Source: Cytophagales bacterium (lineage in GTDB: Bacteria; Bacteroidota; Bacteroidia; Cytophagales; Cyclobacteriaceae). Taken from it: a stretch of 7,025 nt of DNA. The position numbers and the translations under genes were made by a program. This document shows positions 1 to 5,700 of the stretch, piece after piece (positions within the stretch are counted from its first letter, which is position 1; each line of letters begins with the position of its first letter). The notes under the pieces are model-generated. The model did no database searches, was not told where the DNA came from, and saw nothing but the letters and a program-made list of their open reading frames with translations. The DNA is taken from NCBI GenBank assembly GCA_003500135.1, contig DNTA01000115.1, positions 1 to 7,025 on the forward strand, written 5' to 3'.

Positions 1-49
1 TGCGAAACTTGAGTTATTTAGTTAAAATAAACATCAACCCAAGGCCATT

Positions 50-1300
50 ATGGATCTACAACCAGCATTTGAAAACGCCGTCAAAGGAAGCCGTGTATTG
101 AATCAGCTTTCGCGGGAACAAATCAATACCATACTATTTGATATCGCTTCTGCTGCCCGCCAATATTCAATGGAAATCCTGGAAGCTAATCAGAAAGACC
201 TGGATCGAATGGATCGAAACGATCCTAAATACGACCGGTTATTGCTCAATGCCGGCCGTATCGAATCCATTGCCGGAGATATTGAAAATGTAGCCGGATT
301 ACCTTCTCCTCTTGGACAGGTATTGATGGAAAAAAAGCTGGAAAATGGCCTTGATCTCAGGAAAGTACGCGTTCCCATTGGAGTGGTCGGCATTATTTAT
401 GAAGCGCGACCCAATGTAACATTTGATGTTGCCGCCCTGTGCCTGAAAACGGGCAATGCCTGTGTACTGAAAGGCGGAAGCGATGCCATGTATACCAACG
501 AAGCCATATTGAAAGCCATACAAAGGGCATTGAAAAAACACGATCTACCTGACTATCTGGCCACCCTTCTCCCACCCGACCGCGAAGCTACGGCACAACT
601 GCTTGGCGCTGATCAATATGTGGATATCCTGATCCCGAGGGGCAGCCAGCGATTGATCAACTATGTGCGTGAAAACGCAAAGGCGCCGGTGATCGAGACC
701 GGCGCCGGTATTGTCCATACTTACGTGGATGCTTCGGCCAACGACGAAAAGGCCAAAAACATTGTGGTGAATGCCAAAACGAGAAGGGTCAGTGTGTGTA
801 ACGCGCTGGACTGCCTGGTGATTCATCGAAACAAATTGAATTTACTACCTTCCATAGCTACTGAAATGGAAAAACACAATGTAGTAATTTATGCTGATGA
901 AGCAGCATATCAAATGCTGGAAGGTCATTACCCCGGATCATTGTTGAACCCTGCACAACCGGAACATTTCGGCACGGAGTTTCTGGATTACAAAATGGCC
1001 ATCAAAACGGTGGATGATTTGGATGACGCCATTGAGCATATCCAGACCTACACTTCCAGGCACAGCGAGGCGATTGTAGCAGAAGATGTGGACGCCATAG
1101 AAAAGTTTTTAAATACGGTGGATGCTGCGGCCGTGTATGCCAACACCTCCACTGCCTTTACCGATGGCGCCCAATTTGGATTAGGCGCTGAAATAGGTAT
1201 AAGCACGCAAAAGCTTCATGCCCGCGGCCCAATGGCGCTGGAGGAATTGACCAGCTATAAATGGGTCATCAGAGGCGACGGGCAGGTAAGGCCAAAATGA
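50..1300 (+). CDS. proA: Gamma-glutamyl phosphate reductase (glutamate-5-semialdehyde dehydrogenase)
   Basis: This cytoplasmic enzyme performs the second step of proline synthesis from glutamate: NADPH-dependent reduction of gamma-glutamyl phosphate to glutamate-5-semialdehyde, which cyclises to pyrroline-5-carboxylate. The 416-residue length matches the family. Visible ProA hallmarks are PIGVVGIIYEARPNVT (109-124) and LKGG (140-143) in the nucleotide-binding part, IPRGSQRLI (195-203), VIETGAGIVHTYVD (214-227), the catalytic cysteine C250 in SVCNALD, DAIEHI...SRHSEAIVA (326-344), and the C-terminal block NTSTAF...FGLGAEIGIST followed by KLHARGP (about 365-394). The first ATG is chosen because the family's N-terminal helix starts there; the next in-frame ATG (170) would remove 40 residues of it. 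No clear Shine-Dalgarno sequence precedes it, as is common in Bacteroidota. ProB, the kinase that supplies the labile substrate, is often encoded next to proA but is not visible here, since only 49 bases lie upstream. No frameshift or missing key residue was seen. Confidence 0.97.
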   Translation: MDLQPAFENAVKGSRVLNQLSREQINTILFDIASAARQYSMEILEANQKDLDRMDRNDPKYDRLLLNAGRIESIAGDIENVAGLPSPLGQVLMEKKLENGLDLRKVRVPIGVVGIIYEARPNVTFDVAALCLKTGNACVLKGGSDAMYTNEAILKAIQRALKKHDLPDYLATLLPPDREATAQLLGADQYVDILIPRGSQRLINYVRENAKAPVIETGAGIVHTYVDASANDEKAKNIVVNAKTRRVSVCNALDCLVIHRNKLNLLPSIATEMEKHNVVIYADEAAYQMLEGHYPGSLLNPAQPEHFGTEFLDYKMAIKTVDDLDDAIEHIQTYTSRHSEAIVAEDVDAIEKFLNTVDAAAVYANTSTAFTDGAQFGLGAEIGISTQKLHARGPMALEELTSYKWVIRGDGQVRPK

Positions 1301-1317
1301 TGATTTTACCCTAGAGC

Positions 1318-1338
1318 TGATGAATGTATAGTTCATCA
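1318..1338 (+). other. Hairpin 17 bases after the proA stop
   Basis: TGATGAA (1318-1324) and TTCATCA (1332-1338) form a perfect 7-bp stem with a 7-base loop. It lies just after proA, so in the transcript it could protect the 3' end or assist termination. It is followed by five A residues instead of a T-tract, so it is not a canonical intrinsic terminator for proA. Function is inferred from position only. Confidence 0.4.
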
Positions 1339-1430
1339 AAAAGCACAAATTACCCTTTCTCGCCCTTACCCGGATTTTTAATAGATTAATATTCCGTAGT
1401 TTCTGCCAAAATGAAAATACCCAAAGTCGG

Positions 1431-1454
1431 GTTACAGGTGACAACACCTGCAAC
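1431..1454. repeat. Short palindromic hairpin GTT-A-CAGGTG/CACCTG-C-AAC
   Basis: CAGGTG (1435-1440) and CACCTG (1445-1450) pair perfectly around the 4-base loop ACAA. After one A/C mismatch, GTT (1431-1433) pairs with AAC (1452-1454). The result is a compact stem of nine pairs. There is no T-tract on either side, so a terminator is unlikely. It resembles the small isolated palindromes typical of REP-type intergenic repeats; whether copies exist elsewhere cannot be seen from one window. Confidence 0.45.
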
Positions 1455-1493
1455 GGCGAAATGGCTTCTGAACTACCCTGCCTCCGAAGTTTA

Positions 1494-1535
1494 CATAGGG
1501 AGGTGAACCTATGAACTGGCCTCCACGCTCTTTTT
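1494..1535 (+). terminator. Weak candidate terminator for proA
   Basis: Two mutually exclusive stems are possible. One is CATAGG (1494-1499) with CCTATG (1508-1513); the other is GGAGG (1499-1503) with CCTCC (1520-1524). The second is followed within six bases by TTTTT (1531-1535), giving a stem plus T-run in the plus-strand direction. The 5-bp stem, 16-base loop and distance of about 200 bases from the proA stop make this a weak call. It may instead be another palindrome of the repeat-rich region. Confidence 0.2.
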
Positions 1536-1594
1536 AGTCTTGAGCTTTTGTAGTGAAACGAAAAAAACGGTGACTGAAAATTACAAATGAAGCA

Positions 1595-1611
1595 GGAAGT
1601 CTGTGACTTCC
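1595..1611. repeat. REP-like hairpin 1 (core GTCTGTGAC)
   Basis: GGAAGTC (1595-1601) and GACTTCC (1605-1611) form a perfect 7-bp stem around a three-base loop. Its core GTCTGTG (1599-1605) recurs as the exact reverse complement CACAGAC at 1664-1670 inside hairpin 2. A similar core, TCTGGG, lies in hairpin 3 on the minus strand. Shared cores with different but self-complementary arms are what one expects of REP-type palindromes mobilised or bound by IS200-like Y1 (RAYT) transposases. No such gene is in this window. Confidence 0.5.
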
Positions 1612-1657
1612 GTCAAAGATGAAAACCGCCAATTCAATGAAAGATCAAATAATTCTG

Positions 1658-1674
1658 CAGGGCCACAGACCCTG
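1658..1674. repeat. REP-like hairpin 2 (core CACAGAC)
   Basis: CAGGG (1658-1662) pairs perfectly with CCCTG (1670-1674) around the loop CCACAGA. Read on the minus strand its core is GTCTGTG, identical to hairpin 1 on the plus strand, while its stem bases are entirely different. It is inverted relative to hairpin 1 and 46 bases from it. The two copies of the 7-base core could also pair with each other to give a longer alternative fold. Confidence 0.5.
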
Positions 1675-1688
1675 GATTTCATTATGAC

Positions 1689-1709
1689 TTCGCAGTCCCA
1701 GACTACGAA
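1689..1709. repeat. REP-like hairpin 3 (core TCTGGG on minus strand)
   Basis: TTCG (1689-1692) and AGTC (1694-1697) pair with GACT (1701-1704) and CGAA (1706-1709): eight pairs, one C/A mismatch and a three-base loop. On the minus strand it reads TTCGTAGTCTGGGACTGCGA with one more A. This includes a GTAG tetranucleotide at the foot of the stem; GTAG next to a hairpin is a known feature of enterobacterial REP units recognised by RAYT transposases. Here it may be coincidence. It lies 14 bases from hairpin 2 in the same orientation, so hairpins 2 and 3 look like a doublet. Confidence 0.5.
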
Positions 1710-1767
1710 AAGCGAGTGTAGTTTTTAATGCGGCCAAAATCTATGCCCACCCGTATCGGTGTTGTCC

Positions 1768-1844
1768 ACCAACTAAAGCTATAAATAAAACCAATCAATT
1801 TCCCCAAACATAACAATAATTCAAAAGATTCAGTTTTAGTTGGT
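1768..1844. repeat. 13-nt inverted repeat with one mismatch and a 51-base spacer
   Basis: ACCAACTAAAGCT (1768-1780) is the reverse complement of AGTTTTAGTTGGT (1832-1844) except at one position. The spacer between the arms is very A-rich. Just upstream, GGTG (1758-1761) can pair with CACC (1767-1770), which would compete with the longer stem. No T-tract follows, so I do not call it a terminator. It could be a very small or decayed non-autonomous element, or a structured part of a transcript; nothing in the sequence decides between these. Confidence 0.4.
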
Positions 1845-1881
1845 TGCGTGAGGCATACTTCTGAAAAAGGCCTTTCTTACG

Positions 1882-1958
1882 TATGTGTGGGGCATTTGGG
1901 TGTATATGAACCCAAATACTATGATTTTAGGCACAATTTATTCTATTTAACACACATA
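1882..1958. repeat. Nested inverted repeats
   Basis: ATTTGGG (1894-1900) and CCCAAAT (1911-1917) form a perfect 7-bp stem with a 10-base loop. They are enclosed by a perfect 8-bp inverted repeat, TATGTGTG (1882-1889) with CACACATA (1951-1958). Immediately upstream is the 10-bp palindrome AAAGGCCTTT (1866-1875). The arrangement suggests a folded RNA or a DNA site. No T-tract follows on the plus strand, and no gene starts nearby that it would obviously regulate. Confidence 0.35.
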
Positions 1959-2181
1959 ATATAACTAATATAATGCCTGTTAAAATTGCATTACATACTC
2001 AACCTTTAGACATAATTTCAATATCGCCTTTAAAGACAGGAAGTACCTGAATCCTATATCAAAGGGATTTTTAAATCAGTCAGCGGTTTTTTTGCTTGTA
2101 TTACCTAAAAAATATAAAAGGATGAGCAAGTAAGCCAGGCCAGGCATTGTACTACCAATAGTGGAAAGTTAAAAATAAAGA

Positions 2182-2388
2182 CTAATCCTCGTCCGTATTG
2201 TGAAGAAGCCAGGCAGTAAAACCTGCAATTGCGACAACACCACCTGCGAGTACGGCCAGATTAACATTTCGTTGTATGCGCCTGGCTTTCGCTAACTGTG
2301 CAGACCCGATACCTTTTTTTGCAATTAATTCTTCGATATTTTTAACGCGCTTTTCGAGCGTCAATTTAGCTTGTTTTGAGATATCCAT
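2182..2388 (-). CDS. Small single-pass membrane protein, unknown function (68 aa)
   Basis: I do not recognise a family. The N-terminal 40 residues are charged and predicted helical (LEKRVKNIEELIAKK, 11-25, has a heptad-like spacing of hydrophobic residues). Residues 41-62 (NVNLAVLAGGVVAIAGFTAW plus LL) form one hydrophobic segment, and the protein ends in the acidic tail HNTDED. Basic residues R37, R38 and R40 just before the segment and acids after it predict a cytoplasmic N-terminus. The frame is intact, has natural-looking codon use, and is not antisense to another gene, which argues that it is real. It runs in the same direction as the large surface-protein gene, but an intrinsic terminator and about 350 bases lie between them, so it is probably transcribed separately. 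No Shine-Dalgarno or clear promoter was found. Homologues in other Bacteroidota would be the best confirmation. Confidence 0.6.
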   Translation of the reverse strand: MDISKQAKLTLEKRVKNIEELIAKKGIGSAQLAKARRIQRNVNLAVLAGGVVAIAGFTAWLLHNTDED

Positions 2389-2740
2389 AATTGGTTGTTT
2401 TATTTCTACCTATTCTTACGAGCACATACGCTCATGGTTGCCTGCGGCCAGGTTTTGGCGATGTCCCAATTATTTCTTCGAAAATGCTTTAATCCGGTTT
2501 CGTCAAAAGAGCTTTGTTATAAGGGTTTAAACCTGAATCATATATTAGCATTCGATTACAAGTCCAAACTGCTTCAACCTCAAGCATTTACGAACATTTT
2601 GGTACTCACCGTGATGGTTAACCACGCCTCCGTGTCAAAATAACCCAAAAAAACTTGATCTTATTGCATTTTAGGCTTTCATGACAAATCCTAATGCATG
2701 ATCCGGGTTTAAGTTTTTATTATTTCTTTAATGCGAATTC
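2389..2740. other. Gene-free stretch upstream of the 68-aa gene
   Basis: These 352 bases between the small membrane protein and the terminator of the large gene contain no convincing gene. Plus-strand frames at 2276-2530 and 2395-2643 are open, but they partly overlap the small gene or start inside its leader and show no recognisable protein features. Two 10-bp perfect palindromes are present, GGTTTAAACC (2524-2533) and TGGTTAACCA (2615-2624). There is also an imperfect inverted repeat around 2665-2698 (TGCATT, two unpaired bases, AGG; with CCTAATGCA). The stretch must hold the promoter of the 68-aa gene if that gene is separately expressed, but I could not pick out a TAnnTTTG-type -7 element. 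Confidence 0.5.
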
Positions 2741-2780
2741 AAAAAAAAACAGCGGAGAAATGTTATTTCCTCGCTGTTTT
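2741..2780 (-). terminator. Strong rho-independent terminator of the large surface-protein gene
   Basis: Bases 2746-2780 fold into a long hairpin. AAAACAGCG (2746-2754) pairs with CGCTGTTTT (2772-2780), the stem continues through a G-T pair and one mismatch into AGAAAT/ATTTC-type pairing, and the tip is a three-base loop. Read on the minus strand the stem is followed by an uninterrupted run of nine T residues (2749 down to 2741). It starts 19 bases after the stop codon of the minus-strand gene, the expected place for its terminator. In the plus direction there are only four T residues, so any bidirectional action would be weaker. Confidence 0.88.
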
Positions 2781-2799
2781 AATCAAGCTCGTATTAAGT

Positions 2800-5700
2800 T
2801 TATTCCTTAATGAATTTTACGACTTTACTAACCTGTTTTGAACTAATATTTATAAAATACAAGCCTGTAGATAAATTAGAAACGTTAATCGTAGTCGAAT
2901 TATTCGTATTACCCACAATTTCTTTAGAGTCGACCAAGTTGCCATTAATTGTATAGATTTGAATATCAGCTTCTAAAATTTCAGACCCTGAATTCTGAAT
3001 TGTAATTAAGTCTTTAGTTGGATTGGGATATACCTTCAATTGAAATCCATTGTTTGGTGACAAGTCAGTTACCCTAGGTTCTGTTTGAATACTTAAATCA
3101 TCAATAGCCCAACCCCATGCAGTTGTTTCTGTGTCCGAATACAATCTGAAACGTATAACAATCGTATCGCCTACACTAAACGTTGGTAAAATGTTCAGTT
3201 CTCTTGAAACAAAATTATTTTCTCTCCCATTCAAATTTGAGTTATAAAGCGAAAGCCAAGCATCTTCTTTTCTCGCATCATAACCATCACTTAAAGGTTC
3301 CCAATTCAAACCATCCTTAGAGGCTTCAACTATAACATAATCTTTAAAATCCGGGTTGACAAAATCAGAGTCATCTAATCCTGGTTCAATAATAGCTATT
3401 TCATCAAAAAATATTATTGGAAGATCAGATTTAACAATTATCGGATATCTTAAATAATAGGTATAGTTAAGCCCACTACCACTTAAACTTTCATCAATTT
3501 CATAATCGTGTAGCGAATGAATAGCCCTGTCTGTAAAATTCACTTCATTACGAATGGAAAAACCGTTTCCAAAGAAATCCTCAGAATTGGTTTCGAAATC
3601 ATTCACATATATTTCTACAGGATCCAAATAGTTGAGAAGTGTAACATTATAAATATCCGATGGTAACTTTTTACCATCTTTGAAGCTTATCAACTGTACA
3701 TCTATATTTTGTCCTTCAGTAAAACTATAACTGTTTACAGTAATAGAACCTCGACCTACCACGGTTTCGTTTATGCTTCCAACATAAACTTCATCAACAA
3801 TGATCTGTGTACTATCATATGAACTATTAAAAATTGAGTAAATGGTTAAATCATTATTTAAAGTCGGCGCCACATTTTCTATTTCAGGTATGTAACTCAC
3901 TTCAACTGCTTCAGGTAACTGGGCCGTCCATATTCCTCTACCATGAGTAGCAAGTACGATTTTATCATCGACCACTGTCATGTCAAATACGGCTACTGCC
4001 CCCATATCATTTGGTAAATAATTCCATGACAACCCATTATCCAGGGATTCAAATATACCAATTTCAGTACCTGCCCACAAAATAGTCGGATCGTCAGGAC
4101 GTACAAGTAATGAGAAAACAGCCACATCTGGAAATCCATTGTCACTTTCGGTATTACTATTGAAGCCGGAAATATCTTCCCAGGTCTGTCCTAAATCCTT
4201 TGTCCTGAGAATTTTTGGGCCCTTAGAAAAAGAAAACAACGCATAGGCGGTCGAATCTTCATAGGGATGGGTGCTAAACCCTGATAGATTCCCAAGTGTC
4301 GCCTCAGTATAATTATTCGTTATGGTGAATGTTTGGGCGCCATCTACAGACACATGTAAGTTGTTGTCTTCTGTCATTCCCACACCTGCCCACACAATAT
4401 CCACATTGCTAAGAGAAACATCTACTTCCATAAAACCAGAGAAACCAAAATTTTCTTCAATAGGCGTACCTGTCCAGGTTCCACCAAAATTGTCCGAGCG
4501 AAATACCCCATTGGAAGAAACTGTATAAATTGTATTCGGCCTGGAGTCATTGGTAACTATTTTAGATATAAAAGGCCCATCACCTGAAAGTCCAGAAGTA
4601 GCATTTTCCCATGTTTCACCTCCGTCAAGCGACCTCCTAAATCCATTGAATTGAAAACTGCCTATTAGCTTGTTGGCATCATTATAATTCCAGACTGCAT
4701 TAAAACCATCTCCTGGTATAGAAAATACATAATTAGTGTTTTCATCTGCTGATTCGTTCACTGGGGAAACCCAGGTGCCATTATCTTGCATACCACCGAT
4801 AAACCTATCCACATCAGGACTTTTATCAGCCCCATAAAACTGAGCTGTATTTAATCCAACGCCAGAATAAATCCATTCACCATCTAATATTCCCGGATCG
4901 GTATCGGAACCTGATATCCAAACACCTCCGTCATTTGCATTCAATATTCTAAACTCCTCAGCAGTTTCATTCGTTTTTATTGCAATTAAGTTATGATGGT
5001 CAGGGTGAAACCCAAAGCCTTCTTCTTCAAATGCGTTATTTTTGCCAGTGAACTCATTGTAAGCGTCCGACACAATTTCTAAGTCAGCAAATCGTATGTT
5101 TGCACTTTCATTGATAGGATCGATTAAAATAGTATCAGATGGTAAATTATCCCCGTCCCAGTTTTCTCCTTCGCTTAAAACCGGCCAGAAAAAATACATT
5201 TGTTCCTCGATATGACCACCATCCTTTGCAATATTTGTATCGGGATCTTCTGAATAAGGAATATAATTTATAAAAATATATTCCCTTGAATGGTTTTCTT
5301 CATCTCCTGCATCTGTATTTTGGTTAATTAGATTGAAAGTACCATCTTCTTGTTGGTCCCTGAATGAAACCATAAGCTGTTGGTTGTTGGTTACGTCCCA
5401 AACTTCAAATGGAACTTCAACATAATCCTGATATTCATAATCAGGATCAGGCACCCCAGATCCACGTTTATTTACAGTAAACCGATGTGCAAACTGTCCT
5501 ACTCCGTCTCCGGTTCTTACTTCTACCTTAACCATGTTATCAGCTCCAAAAGTTGTTGTGTCACCTTCCAAAATACCACCACTGAACGGTGCACCAAAAT
5601 TTACGAAATCCCATTTCGAATCACTTAACTTACTTGAAAGGTTAATAGTAACCCTTTGTACTTCTTGTGTTTCATCGCCAATGATTGAGCGCCATAAGCT

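Larger units (their letters stand above)
1301..2181. other. Gene-free convergent intergenic region rich in inverted repeats
   Basis: This 881-base stretch separates the 3' end of proA from the 3' end of the small minus-strand gene. I found no open frame with protein-like composition longer than a few dozen codons and no tRNA or rRNA signature. The stretch contains at least seven short perfect or near-perfect inverted repeats, listed separately. The only long open frame crossing its left edge (minus strand, 1181-1453) is largely the shadow of proA. Convergent gene ends are a usual location for REP-type palindromes and decayed mobile-element ends, and I infer something of that kind here. No transposase fragment was recognised. 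Confidence 0.6.

Noticed and set aside
2..25. Possible end of an upstream gene (frame ending AKLELFS then TAA)
   Set aside because: Eight codons at the window edge cannot be told from chance, and I cannot match them to ProB or another protein.
1181..1453. 90-codon open frame on the minus strand
   Set aside because: Its greater part is antisense to the conserved end of proA and the remainder covers hairpin-containing intergenic DNA; the translation shows no recognisable domain.
1301..2181. CRISPR array, attC site or tRNA in the hairpin-rich intergenic region
   Set aside because: There are no regularly spaced direct repeats, no paired GTTRRRY/RYYYAAC boxes around a long imperfect palindrome, and no T-loop or cloverleaf pattern.
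2132..2214. Direct repeat AAGCCAGGC at 2132-2140 and 2206-2214
   Set aside because: Only nine bases match and the flanks differ, so it is not evidence for a duplication or attachment site.
2489..2587. 32-codon minus-strand frame in the leader of the 68-aa gene
   Set aside because: It has mixed composition, no ribosome-binding site and no family resemblance; a frame of this length is expected by chance.
2524..2624. Two 10-bp perfect palindromes (GGTTTAAACC, TGGTTAACCA) as operators
   Set aside because: One or two palindromes of this length in 350 bases are not far from chance, and neither is placed against an identifiable promoter.
2276..2643. Two overlapping plus-strand open frames (2276-2530 and 2395-2643)
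   Set aside because: The first is largely antisense to the 68-aa gene; the second has no recognisable features and no ribosome-binding site, and its composition is not convincing. Homology searching could reopen the second one.
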